Assembly (NCBI RefSeq): GCF_012033695.1
Contig: NZ_JAAVJI010000001.1
Span: forward strand, 663,481-727,480
From: Pseudomonas quercus
GTDB lineage: Bacteria; Pseudomonadota; Gammaproteobacteria; Pseudomonadales; Pseudomonadaceae
Length of the DNA stretch: 64,000 nt
Direction of reading: 5' to 3'
Below, piece by piece: positions 19,110 through 28,227 of this stretch. Below the pieces are notes generated by a model. The model worked only from the letters and a program-made list of their open reading frames with translations. It was not told the origin of the DNA and did no database searches. A program made the position numbers and the translations under genes. Position 1 is the first letter of the stretch; every line of letters starts with the position of its first letter.

Positions 19110-21671
19110 TTAAGCGGTATGCTCAGGGTGCGCAGCGCCTACCAGCTCCACCTGTGCCGAAGGCTCAGGGGCGAACACGAATGCGTCGTTGCTCAAGGTG
19201 TGGCTGTAGTCGCCTTGCAGCGTGACCTGGAACTTGTGGCCCTCACTGTCTGCCTGGTTGCTACGAATGTAGGTCCGGTCGGCGTCACTGTTGTAGGTCA
19301 CCTTGAGTGTGTCGTTGGCGCCATTCCCCAACCCTGTGAAGCCTAATGCTGAAACGTCGATCTGGTCACGGCCCGTGGTGAAGTCCGTGATCAGATCGGC
19401 AGCCCCAACATAGCTGTCACTGACAGCGTCGTAGCGGAAGGTATCCGAGCCCGCGCCGCCTGTGAGCCGGTCACTGCCCGCCCCCCCTACCAACAGGTCA
19501 TCGCCCACGCTGCCTGCCAGGGTGTCATTGCCGCCCAAGCCCATCAGGGAATCATTGCCCCAATCGCCATACAGCGTGTCTGCATCCGCAGTGCCCTTGA
19601 CATCAAGGTGGGTCAGTGGCTGGGAGGAATCCGTGCGGTCAGGGTCCGGGTTGGCAAACAGCACATTAGTGGCGGTGAGATCGTACAGGTGGTTGCCCTT
19701 GAGCAGGATCTCGAACCGGTTGCCGTTGGCATCAGCATCCAGCGACTTGAGCGCGGTGTAGTCGCCCGCCAGGTTCAAGACCACCTTCAAGGTGCCGTCA
19801 TGGCCGTTGCCAAGGCCCGTGAAACCCAATGCGGTGAGGTCGATGCGGTCGTGGGCATTGCTGTTGAAGTCCACGATCAGGTCACGCTGGGCATAGCTGC
19901 CGCTGGCGTCGTTACGGTAGCTGTCGGCTTCACTGGTGTACACGAAGGTGTCAGCCCCTGTGCCGCCGATCAGGGTATCGCCGCCCGTACCACCGTACAG
20001 GCGATCGGCACCGCCATCGCCATTGAGGGTGTCACGCCCCGCTCCGCCCACCAAGGTATCGTCAGCGCTAGTGCCGACCAGCGTGTCGTTATGGGAGGTG
20101 CCTGTGGTAAGCGAGAAGAAGTTGCTAGTCCCCAGGGTATTCACATGATTGCCACTGAGGGCCAACTGGAAGCGGTTGCCATCGGCGGCCGCATCGAAGC
20201 TGGTCAGGTAGGTGGTGTCAGTGCTGGCGTTGTACGTGGCTTTGACGGTGCCGTTATGCCCGTTGCCAATGCCCGTAAGGCCCAACGCGGTCAGGTCGAG
20301 GCGGTCAGTGGCATCGTTGAAGTCGGTCACGCGGTCGCTATAAGAGGTAGTGGCCGTGCGGTAGCTGTCGCTCACAGCGTTGAAGCGGAACACGTCACTG
20401 CCCAGGCCACCGGTCAGCTGGTCCACGCCAGCACCGCCCACGATCACATCATTACCCGCGCCGCCGTCGATACGGTCATTGCCGGCGCCACCGCTGATCA
20501 GTTCATCCGAGCGGCTGCCTACCAGGTTGTCTGCCGAAGCACTGCCCCGCAGGATCAGCACGTCACTGTTGCTGTACACCTGGCTGTTGCTGCCCGGCGC
20601 GTTGATATCGCCGTTCTGGGTGCCATTGATAACGTTGCCAAACACCACGCTGCCATCCACGCCCGAACCGTCGGCCGGGATTTCCGCAACGCCCCAGGTA
20701 GAGCCTGCGCTGCCAGTGATCAGGTTGTCATACACGAAGTTCTGGCTGCCGTTGTCGGCACCCTGCGCGCGTATGGCCACTTCAGCCACATCTGACGTCT
20801 GGGCGTTGCTGTGTATCACGTTGTCGGACACTTCCACGTGGGTGGTGCCCTGAAGGTTCACGCCGGACCCACCGTTTTCGTGAATGTCCAGGCGGTAGAC
20901 ACCCCCGAACTCCACGCCCCGCACGCGCACGCCGTCGCCTGCGTTGTCGTGTACATCACCACCGATGATGCTGGCAAAGCCGGTATCGGCGCCATTCTCA
21001 TTGTGAAGGTAGATACCGTCGGCACCGTTGCCTGAGGCATCGTTATCGGCCAGTGACAAGGCTTCGCTGCCTACGGTGGCATCAATCCCGTTACGGCCGT
21101 TATCCACGCCGCGGTTGTCCTGGAATGTAAGGGCAGGCAGGTTACCACCCAGGGTAAAGCCGTCCAGCGCATTACCCGTGGCAGTGCTGTTGCGTACGGT
21201 CAGGTTCACGGCCGGGTCTGTGAGGTCGAACCCACTGCCACTAAAGCCTTTGGCCGTCACTGTGTCCACCACCAGGTTAGTGACGCTGCCAGCACCGGCC
21301 TGTGACCAGCCGCTGATCGTCCCGCTGCCGCCCGCCTGGCTGCCGTCCAACGTCAGGTTGCTGACACTGGCGTCGCGCACGTTGCTGCCAGCATTCACGC
21401 CCAGCAACGAAGCTGTGTCGGCGCTGGCACCCTCTGCAAGCTTCAACACCGTCTGGCCTGCGCCGTCGCCTGTGAGGCTAACGTTGGTCTTCAAAGCCAG
21501 TGCGTTACCAGAGGCATCGCTGTCAGACACAAGCCAGGTGCCGGAGGGTACATACACCTTTCCGCCGCCTGCGGCAGCCGCAGCGTCAATGGCTTTTTGG
21601 ATCGCCACGGTGTCGTTGGTGCTACCGTCGCCTTTGGCGCCGTAGTCGCGAATATCGAAAACCTGGGTCAT
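19110..21671 (-). CDS. AlgE-epimerase-like secreted protein: right-handed beta-helix plus three RTX R-modules, degenerate active site
   Basis: This 853-residue protein has a beta-helix A-module (about 1-370, opening FDIRDYGAKGDGSTNDTVAIQ as in AlgE mannuronan C5-epimerases) and three R-modules (about 380-525, 525-690, 690-853). Each R-module has RTX nonapeptides (GGAGNDRIDGG and others) and the family motif DRIDLTALGFTGLGNG. Export would be type I, as no Sec signal is present. In AlgE enzymes the catalytic residues are Tyr149, Asp152, His154 and Asp178 (YGFDPH region). Here the matching segment is SGFDLTDP at 146-153: only the first Asp (149) remains; Tyr, His and the second Asp are Ser, Thr and Gly. 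It may be inactive, a binding protein, or a different enzyme. The start ATG at 21671 is preceded by CAGGAG. Confidence 0.9.
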   Translation of the reverse strand: MTQVFDIRDYGAKGDGSTNDTVAIQKAIDAAAAAGGGKVYVPSGTWLVSDSDASGNALALKTNVSLTGDGAGQTVLKLAEGASADTASLLGVNAGSNVRDASVSNLTLDGSQAGGSGTISGWSQAGAGSVTNLVVDTVTAKGFSGSGFDLTDPAVNLTVRNSTATGNALDGFTLGGNLPALTFQDNRGVDNGRNGIDATVGSEALSLADNDASGNGADGIYLHNENGADTGFASIIGGDVHDNAGDGVRVRGVEFGGVYRLDIHENGGSGVNLQGTTHVEVSDNVIHSNAQTSDVAEVAIRAQGADNGSQNFVYDNLITGSAGSTWGVAEIPADGSGVDGSVVFGNVINGTQNGDINAPGSNSQVYSNSDVLILRGSASADNLVGSRSDELISGGAGNDRIDGGAGNDVIVGGAGVDQLTGGLGSDVFRFNAVSDSYRTATTSYSDRVTDFNDATDRLDLTALGLTGIGNGHNGTVKATYNASTDTTYLTSFDAAADGNRFQLALSGNHVNTLGTSNFFSLTTGTSHNDTLVGTSADDTLVGGAGRDTLNGDGGADRLYGGTGGDTLIGGTGADTFVYTSEADSYRNDASGSYAQRDLIVDFNSNAHDRIDLTALGFTGLGNGHDGTLKVVLNLAGDYTALKSLDADANGNRFEILLKGNHLYDLTATNVLFANPDPDRTDSSQPLTHLDVKGTADADTLYGDWGNDSLMGLGGNDTLAGSVGDDLLVGGAGSDRLTGGAGSDTFRYDAVSDSYVGAADLITDFTTGRDQIDVSALGFTGLGNGANDTLKVTYNSDADRTYIRSNQADSEGHKFQVTLQGDYSHTLSNDAFVFAPEPSAQVELVGAAHPEHTA

Positions 21672-21920
21672 GCACTGCTCCTGTCTGAGATCTGGACGCC
21701 TACCGTTCGGTCATGCCGGAGTCGCTTCAGCGAAACCCTTTGACCCGTATAAGGCTCTATAGTTGGCACAGCATAGGCGACTTCCGACGGAACGGCGTGT
21801 AGGGCTGTTGCTCCTATGTCTAATAAGCGCAGTACGAATGTATTAAATGGACATCACGGCGGTCATGCCTGGGTGGTTCACCGCGTGTTTTTTTCCGGCC
21901 TTCAAGGGATGTTTGCTTCG
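21672..21920. promoter_or_regulatory. Divergent control region of the epimerase-like gene and a hybrid kinase
   Basis: About 250 bases separate the leftward RTX gene from the likely start of the rightward kinase. Both promoters should lie here. No operator-like repeat was recognised. The arrangement allows, but does not prove, that the kinase pathway controls the secreted protein. Confidence 0.4.
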
Positions 21921-24539
21921 ATGACCCCACCACCCAGCGTGCAGCCCGGCTCCTCAAGCCCCCCTTTTCTGCGCGGTGGCGGCGAGTTGGGCGAGTTGAT
22001 ACGTCGCTATGACTGGACCGCCAGCGGCCTTGGGCGCCCCTGCGATTGGCCGCAGAGCCTCAAGACCGTCACGGCCATGCTGCTGGCGTCTCCGGTGCCC
22101 ATCGTGCTGCTGTGGGGCGACAAAGGCATCATGATCTACAACGACGCTTATTCAGTGTTCGCAGGGGGGCGGCACCCGCGCCTGCTGGGCTCGGAAGTGC
22201 GCAAGGGTTGGCCGGAAGTGGCCGACTTCAATGACAACGTGATGCGTGTAGGGCTGGCCGGCGGCACCCTGGCCTACAAGGACCAGGAACTGACCCTCCA
22301 CCGCAGCGGGCAGCCCGAACAGGTGTGGATGGACCTGGACTACTCCCCAGTCTGTGACGAAAGCGGCCAGCCTGCCGGCGTGATTGCCATTGTGGTGGAA
22401 ACGACTCAGCGGGTACTTGGCCGCCGCCACATCCAACACAGCGAGCAACGGCTACGTGCCTTGGTCAATGCCACGGCAGACCTTACCTACCGCGTATCGC
22501 CAGACTGGCGCGAAATGTGGCAACTGGATGGCCAAGGCTTGCTGCAGGACAACACCGAACCCACCAGGGCCTGGCTGGAAACCTATGTGGCCCCCCAAGA
22601 CCTGCCACGGGTACGGGCCGCTATCGACTATTGCATAGCCCACGCCTGCAGCTTCGATATGGAGCACCAGGTTCGCCGGCTGGATGGCAGCGAAGGGTGG
22701 GTGCACTCACGCGCCGTGCCCCTGCGTGACGAGCGTGGCGACGTACTGGAGTGGTTCGGTGCGGCCACCGACATCAGCGCCCGCAAGCAGGCTGAAGACA
22801 CCTTGCGCAGCAATGAAAGCCGGCTGCAGTTCCTGGATGCGCTGGGCAGGGAAACGGCCCGCACCACTGACGCCGACGCGATCATGGCGATCACCACCCG
22901 CCTGTTGGGCGAGCACTTGGGGATCTCGGTGTGTGCCTATGCCGACCTGGATGCAGACGAGGACGGTTTCACCATCCGAGGCGAATGGGCTGCGTCCGGT
23001 GCACAAAGCATCGTTGGCCACTATCGCTTGTCCAGTTTTGGCGCATTGGCCGTTAATAACCTGCGTGCGGGGCTGCCTCTTATTCTGGAAGACGCTACCA
23101 CGCAGTTGAATGCTGCCGAAGGCGCCATTTACCGTCAGCTGGGCCTGGTCTCTACCCTGTGCATGCCGCTGGTGAAAGACCGCAGGCTGACCGCGTTGAT
23201 GGCGATCAATGATCGCGTGCCGCGGGTGTGGACCTCCCAGGCGTTATCATTGCTCAGCGAAGTGGCCGAGCGTTCCTGGGCGCACATTGAACGGGCGCGT
23301 GCCGAAATAAGCCGACGTGAAGCCGAGGAGCGCTTCCGTCGTGACCTGGAGGCTCGGGTGGCGGAGCGTACCGAGGCGCTTCGTATCAGCCAGGAGCATA
23401 CTCGCCGCACGGAACAGGCCCTCCAGCAAGCCCAGAAAATGGAAGCGTTGGGTAACCTGACCGGGGGCATTGCGCACGATTTCAACAACCTGCTCATGGC
23501 CGTGCTGGGCAGCCTAGAACTGCTGCGCCGGCGCATGCCAGACAACCCGCCCCTGTTGCGGCTATTGGACAACGCCAAGGCCGGTGCCGAGCGAGGGGCC
23601 AACCTGATCGCCCGGATGCTGGCATTCGCTCGGCGTCAGGAGCTGTGTGCCGAACCCGTCGAGTTGGGTGAACTGGTTGCAGGCATGAGTGAGCTGTTGC
23701 AGCGCTCCTTGGGCGCCACCATCGAACTGGACCTGGCAGTTGGCTGTTCGCCCGCCTGGGTACATACCGACGCCAACCAGCTGGAGGCCGCCTTGCTCAA
23801 CCTGGCAGTCAATGCCCGCGATGCCATGGGCGGCCAGGGGCGAATTGTCATCAGTGCCCACCCTACTTACTTGAATGACAGCCAGGGCGCCCTGAAGGCC
23901 GGTGCCTATTGGTGCCTGTGTGTGGCAGACAGCGGCGAGGGCATGGATGAACAAACGCTCAAGCGGGCCACAGAACCTTTCTTCACCACTAAGGGCGTGG
24001 GCAAAGGCACAGGCCTGGGTTTGAGTATGGTCCTTGGGCTGGCCGAACAGTGCGGCGGCACGCTGCGCATGCGCAGTAAAGCAGGTAAAGGCACTACCGC
24101 CGAAATCTGGCTGCCGGAAACAGCCCCACCCTGCGGGGTTCAGGCTGCGGTCGAACTCAGCTTAGCGCCTGAGCCTAGTGCGCCGTTGGCGCTGCACGTG
24201 CTGGCAGTGGATGACGACGAACTGGTGTTGACCAATACCGTGGAGCTGCTAAGAGACCTGGGCCATCAGGTGCAGCCGGCGCATTCGGCCAGGGAGGCCA
24301 TGGCGCTGCTTGAAACGCAATCCTTCGACGTGGTGATCACTGACCATGCCATGCCCCATATGACAGGCGCACAGTTGGCCGAACAGCTCAAGGCCCGCTA
24401 CACCCAGCTTCCGGTGGTGCTGATCTCTGGTTATGCGGACGTGGCCCTCGGCCAAATGCCAGACGTGTTGCGGCTGGCCAAGCCGTTTTCGCAAGTGCAA
24501 TTGGGGGATGTGATCAGGCGGGCCTTGGAGGCCCGCTGA
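21921..24539 (+). CDS. Orphan PAS-GAF hybrid histidine kinase
   Basis: The frame is open from 21816, but ATGs at 21909 and 21921 lie closer to an AAGGG motif and just before the first domain, so 21921 (872 residues) is preferred. Domains in order are a PAS-like domain (RYDWTASGLG to about 170), a second PAS domain, a GAF domain, a coiled coil, HisKA with the acceptor His in [12 protein letters not shown], HATPase with the boxes DSGEGM and GKGTGLGLSM, and a C-terminal receiver with acceptor Asp in VVITDHAMPH. There is no membrane segment. No partner regulator is adjacent. The kinase core is of the same HDFNN type as the protein at 16498-19029, and the two flank the epimerase-like gene. Confidence 0.88.
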   Translation: MTPPPSVQPGSSSPPFLRGGGELGELIRRYDWTASGLGRPCDWPQSLKTVTAMLLASPVPIVLLWGDKGIMIYNDAYSVFAGGRHPRLLGSEVRKGWPEVADFNDNVMRVGLAGGTLAYKDQELTLHRSGQPEQVWMDLDYSPVCDESGQPAGVIAIVVETTQRVLGRRHIQHSEQRLRALVNATADLTYRVSPDWREMWQLDGQGLLQDNTEPTRAWLETYVAPQDLPRVRAAIDYCIAHACSFDMEHQVRRLDGSEGWVHSRAVPLRDERGDVLEWFGAATDISARKQAEDTLRSNESRLQFLDALGRETARTTDADAIMAITTRLLGEHLGISVCAYADLDADEDGFTIRGEWAASGAQSIVGHYRLSSFGALAVNNLRAGLPLILEDATTQLNAAEGAIYRQLGLVSTLCMPLVKDRRLTALMAINDRVPRVWTSQALSLLSEVAERSWAHIERARAEISRREAEERFRRDLEARVAERTEALRISQEHTRRTEQALQQAQKMEALGNLTGGIAHDFNNLLMAVLGSLELLRRRMPDNPPLLRLLDNAKAGAERGANLIARMLAFARRQELCAEPVELGELVAGMSELLQRSLGATIELDLAVGCSPAWVHTDANQLEAALLNLAVNARDAMGGQGRIVISAHPTYLNDSQGALKAGAYWCLCVADSGEGMDEQTLKRATEPFFTTKGVGKGTGLGLSMVLGLAEQCGGTLRMRSKAGKGTTAEIWLPETAPPCGVQAAVELSLAPEPSAPLALHVLAVDDDELVLTNTVELLRDLGHQVQPAHSAREAMALLETQSFDVVITDHAMPHMTGAQLAEQLKARYTQLPVVLISGYADVALGQMPDVLRLAKPFSQVQLGDVIRRALEAR

Positions 24540-24582
24540 GGGGAAGCCGACCTGCGCTACTGCAGCCCGGCCCTGAACGGTC

Positions 24583-25551
24583 TTAGCGCTGCTTCAAGCG
24601 GTCGATAATGACTGCCAGCAACAGGATGGTCCCACGAATCACGTACTGGTAAAAGGTGTCGATGTTTTTCAGGTTCATGGCGTTCTCAATGATCGCCAGA
24701 ATCAGCACCCCGGCGATCACATGGCGCATCATGCCAATGCCCCCGGCCAGGGAAACACCGCCCAGCACGCAGGCAGAAATCACGGTCAGCTCGAAACCCT
24801 GGCCGATCATGGGCTGGCCAGAAGTCATGCGCGAAGCCAGCACTACCCCGGCCAGCGCACCCACCACGCCATGCACTGCAAAGATGATGATCTTGTTACG
24901 GTCTACGGCGACACCCGCCAGGCGGGCTGCTTCCTGGTTACCCCCAATGGCCATGGTGTTACGGCCATAGGTGGTGTAGTTCAGCAGCCAGCCGAAGAAC
25001 AGGAAGCACACCAAGGTGATCACGATCGGCACGGGTACGCCATACAACTGGCCGTTGCCAAACACCGAGAAGTCTTCCTGCATCACACCCACGGCTTTGC
25101 CGTTGGAAAAAATGTAGGCCAGGCCCCGCACGATCTGCATCGTGGCCAGTGTAGTGATCAGCGCATTGATCCGCAGCTTGGCGATCACGATGCCGTTGAT
25201 CAGGCCCACGATCAGCCCCATGCCCAACGCGGCGCCTACCCCCAGCGCTACGCTGTCGGTGTCACGCATCACGATGGCCGCGATCACCCCAGCACAGGCG
25301 ATCACCGAGCCGACTGACAGGTCGAAATGGCCAGACGCCAGGCAGAACAGCATGGTACAGGCGGCAATACCGGTGGTGGAAATGGCCAGCCCCAGGCCGC
25401 GCATGTTCAGAGGCGACAGGAAGTTGTCGATAAAGATAGCGGAACACGCAAAGATGGCGATGGCCGCCAGCAGCATGACCCAGTCGTCCAGAAAACGACG
25501 CATGTTCAAACGGTGGGCGGAGATCAAAGGGGTTTGGGGTACGCTAGCCAT
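24583..25551 (-). CDS. araH: L-arabinose ABC transporter permease AraH
   Basis: This 322-residue inner-membrane protein has eight or more hydrophobic segments and the features of the BPD_transp_2 permease family (GHFDLSVGSVIACAGV near 110, and the loop NQEAARLAGVAVDRNKI). It overlaps the start of the upstream ATPase gene by eight bases, and the periplasmic binding protein comes before that, giving the order araF-araG-araH seen for arabinose transporters. Assignment to arabinose rests on the clear AraF/AraG context and the neighbouring lactonase and mutarotase genes; a related pentose or galactose substrate remains possible. Confidence 0.92.
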   Translation of the reverse strand: MASVPQTPLISAHRLNMRRFLDDWVMLLAAIAIFACSAIFIDNFLSPLNMRGLGLAISTTGIAACTMLFCLASGHFDLSVGSVIACAGVIAAIVMRDTDSVALGVGAALGMGLIVGLINGIVIAKLRINALITTLATMQIVRGLAYIFSNGKAVGVMQEDFSVFGNGQLYGVPVPIVITLVCFLFFGWLLNYTTYGRNTMAIGGNQEAARLAGVAVDRNKIIIFAVHGVVGALAGVVLASRMTSGQPMIGQGFELTVISACVLGGVSLAGGIGMMRHVIAGVLILAIIENAMNLKNIDTFYQYVIRGTILLLAVIIDRLKQR

Positions 25552-27097
25552 GGTTCACCTCTTGTTGTTCTATGGCCCGATGAGCGCCGGGCAGGGCCAG
25601 TTGCAGCAGGCTGGATTCGTTTGCCCGAGTGCGGGGCAGTTCGCCAGTGATTACGCCTTCGCACATGGCAATCACCCGGTCGGAGATGCCGATCACTTCC
25701 ATCAGGTCACTGGACACTACGATCACGGCCACACCGTCGGCCGCCAGGTTATGGATGATCTGGTAGATCTCTGACTTCGCACCGATATCAATGCCGCGCG
25801 TGGGTTCATCCAGCAGCAGCACCTTCATGGGCAAGGATAGCCAGCGCCCCAGAATGGCTTTCTGTTGGTTGCCGCCTGAGAGGTAGAGCATGAACTGGTC
25901 GGCCGAAGGGGTTTTTACGTTCAGGGCACGAATCTGCTTGACGGCGTTGTCGCGCTCCCAGCGGCCCCGCAGCAGGCAACCCCAGCGAGCATGACGAGGG
26001 CGCGCGCCAATGTTGATGTTCTCGCCAACGCTGGCCAGCGGCACGATGCCTTCCTTTTTGCGGTCTTCAGGGCACAGCAGAATGCCCGCCTGAATGGCAT
26101 CCCGTGGCGTAGCCAGCTTCAAGCGCTTGTCATCGAGCTGCACGGTGCCGCTTGTGGCCGGTGTAAGGCCAGACAGCAAGCGCAGCAGCTCGGTGCGCCC
26201 GGCACCCACCAGGCCAAAGAAGCCCAGTACTTCCCCGCGGCGCACGGTGAAGCTGGCCGGCGCTTTCAAGCCTGGCCCCATCAGTTTATTCACGTCCAGG
26301 GCCACGGCCCCGTGGGGGCGCTCCCGGTAGTTGTAGATGTCCTGGATATCCCGGCCCACCATACAGGTGACCAGCTTGTCATGCGTCAGCACCGCCATGT
26401 CCTGGAACGTCTGCACATAACGGCCGTCCTTGAACACGGTCACCGCGTCGCAGATACGGAAGATTTCTTCCATACGGTGAGACACGTACAGCACCACCCT
26501 GCCCTCGTCCCGCAACCGCTGGATGATGTCCATCAACCGGTCAATCTCGCGAGCAGACAGGCTGCTGGTGGGTTCGTCGAAAGCAATCACCCGGGCGTCG
26601 TGGGACAACGCCTTGGCGATTTCCACCAGTTGGCGCTGGCCCAGGGACAGGTCGCCCAAGCGGGTCTGAGGGTGAATCTCGTCACCCAACCCACGAAGCA
26701 GCTCCTTGGCACGCGTATGCATGGCCCGGCGGTTCACGATACCCAGGCGTGAGGGGAAATGGCCCAACAACAGGTTTTCCGCGACGGTCATTTCCGGCAC
26801 CAGGTGCAGTTCCTGGTGGATGACCACAATGCCGCTAGCCAGGCTGTCGGCGGCATTGCGGAACTTCAGGCTGCGTTCGCCCAGGCACAACTCGCCCTCG
26901 GAGGGCGTGTACGCCCCCCCGAGGATCTTCAGCAAGGTCGACTTGCCTGCGCCGTTCTCGCCCATCAGGGCATGCACCTGCCCGGGGTATGCCGTGAAGT
27001 TGATATCAGCCAGGGCACGCACCCCAGGGAACTGTTTGCCAATACCCCTGAACGACAGGGCTTCGGCGGGGCGCGCATTTGCAAGGGTCGACAACAT
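25544..27097 (-). CDS. araG: L-arabinose ABC transporter ATP-binding protein AraG
   Basis: The start is ATG at 27097 with GAGGAG seven bases upstream, giving 517 residues. It is a double ATPase as in all sugar importers of this class: the first cassette has Walker A GENGAGKST and signature LSLGQRQ, with EPTSSL after Walker B; the second has the degenerate Walker A GLVGAGRTE, the signature LSGGNQQK and LLDEPTRGID. Both drive import by the permease encoded next, whose gene overlaps this one by eight bases. The gene follows the binding-protein gene by 23 bases, so all three are co-transcribed. Confidence 0.94.
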   Translation of the reverse strand: MLSTLANARPAEALSFRGIGKQFPGVRALADINFTAYPGQVHALMGENGAGKSTLLKILGGAYTPSEGELCLGERSLKFRNAADSLASGIVVIHQELHLVPEMTVAENLLLGHFPSRLGIVNRRAMHTRAKELLRGLGDEIHPQTRLGDLSLGQRQLVEIAKALSHDARVIAFDEPTSSLSAREIDRLMDIIQRLRDEGRVVLYVSHRMEEIFRICDAVTVFKDGRYVQTFQDMAVLTHDKLVTCMVGRDIQDIYNYRERPHGAVALDVNKLMGPGLKAPASFTVRRGEVLGFFGLVGAGRTELLRLLSGLTPATSGTVQLDDKRLKLATPRDAIQAGILLCPEDRKKEGIVPLASVGENINIGARPRHARWGCLLRGRWERDNAVKQIRALNVKTPSADQFMLYLSGGNQQKAILGRWLSLPMKVLLLDEPTRGIDIGAKSEIYQIIHNLAADGVAVIVVSSDLMEVIGISDRVIAMCEGVITGELPRTRANESSLLQLALPGAHRAIEQQEVNHG

Positions 27098-27120
27098 GGG
27101 AACGCTCCTCGTTGCCGTGT

Positions 27121-28125
27121 TCAATTCCACAGGCCGATTTTCTCAAGCTCTTGCTTGAAGTTGGCGCGTGTAATGAGTGTGACTTCGTCCATGGCGGTGT
27201 ATTTTGGCGGTTCCTTACCAGTAGTCACCCACTCGTACACCATGGTCGCAGTGCGCTCGCCTTCGATGTGCGGGCTAGGCAGCATGGAACCGAAGAACCC
27301 GCTGTCCGGTTTTTTCAGCTCGCCAATGGCATCGGTGCCATTGATGCCAATACCGATTACGTTGGCGGCCTTGAACCCGGCGCTCTCGGTGGCGCGCACG
27401 CCGCCCAGCACGGTGTTGTCGTTCATGCCGCCGATGATGAGGTTTTTGGCGGCTGATGGCAGCTTGACCAGTGCGGAGTTGGTCGCGTCCATGCTGCCGG
27501 GCACGTCCAGGGTTTTCTGCGGCGCAAAGATGATGTGATCGTCCGGCAGGCCAGCCTTTTTCAAGGCGTCCACCGAGCCATCGGTGCGCTTCTTGCCGGT
27601 GTCCAGTTCGTTATAGGTGTTGATGACCGCGTAGGTGTCGTTCCAGTCCCACCCACGGTGCTTGGCCTCACCCGCCATGGCCTGGCCTTGTTTCTGCCCC
27701 ACTTCAAAGGCGGCCATGCCCAGGTAAGGGACGTCCTCCATGAAGTTGCCTTTGGCATCCACGAAACGGTCGTCCACGGTCATCAGCTTGAGGTCGTTGG
27801 CTTTGGCCTTGGCCACGATGGCAGGGCCCAGCGATACGTCGGGTGCGCAGATGACGAAGCCTTTGGCGCCGTTGGCGGCTAGGCTGTCGATGGCGGCCAG
27901 GGTTTTTTCGCCGTCAGGTACGGCAATCTTGAGCAGCGTAAAGCCTTTTTCCTTGGCGGCCTTTTCGGCAAAGGCCCATTCAGTCTGGAACCAGGGTTCC
28001 TCCGCCTGCTTGACCAGGAAACCAATCTTGACCGGGTCAGCGGCGAGCGCCTGCCCGGCCCAGCCTAATACAGCGGTGGTTGCTACAGCGCCACAAAAGA
28101 CGCGAAACCCTTTGATCAGGGGCAT
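27121..28125 (-). CDS. araF: L-arabinose-binding periplasmic protein AraF
   Basis: This 334-residue protein has a Sec signal peptide ending AGQALA (about 1-28) and a type I periplasmic binding fold beginning DPVKIGFLVKQAEEPWFQTEW, very like E. coli AraF. It captures the sugar and delivers it to the AraGH transporter. The start at 28125 has AAGGAG just upstream. The ribosome binding site is directly joined to the A-rich motif AACAAGAACAA (28136-28146 on the minus strand), a candidate Hfq/Crc site, which suggests catabolite repression of translation. Confidence 0.94.
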   Translation of the reverse strand: MPLIKGFRVFCGAVATTAVLGWAGQALAADPVKIGFLVKQAEEPWFQTEWAFAEKAAKEKGFTLLKIAVPDGEKTLAAIDSLAANGAKGFVICAPDVSLGPAIVAKAKANDLKLMTVDDRFVDAKGNFMEDVPYLGMAAFEVGQKQGQAMAGEAKHRGWDWNDTYAVINTYNELDTGKKRTDGSVDALKKAGLPDDHIIFAPQKTLDVPGSMDATNSALVKLPSAAKNLIIGGMNDNTVLGGVRATESAGFKAANVIGIGINGTDAIGELKKPDSGFFGSMLPSPHIEGERTATMVYEWVTTGKEPPKYTAMDEVTLITRANFKQELEKIGLWN

Positions 28126-28135
28126 GGCTTACTCC

Positions 28136-28146
28136 TTGTTCTTGTT
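28136..28146 (-). promoter_or_regulatory. Candidate Hfq/Crc A-rich motif in the araF leader
   Basis: On the minus strand the bases read AACAAGAACAA and run straight into the AAGGAG ribosome binding site. Hfq with Crc represses translation in Pseudomonas at A-rich repeats of the AANAANAA kind next to start sites, so this would place sugar uptake under carbon catabolite repression. Confidence 0.55.
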
Positions 28147-28227
28147 AGAAAAGCCGAACGGCACCGGCAAGGCCGAGTACCGCAAGTTCAGTCAAGCACA
28201 CTGCTCCGAGCGCGTTGTAACGAAGTG

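Noticed and set aside
19608..20795. 395-residue frame antisense to the RTX gene
   Set aside because: It follows from the repeated codons of the calcium-binding modules on the other strand; the sense protein has clear family structure.
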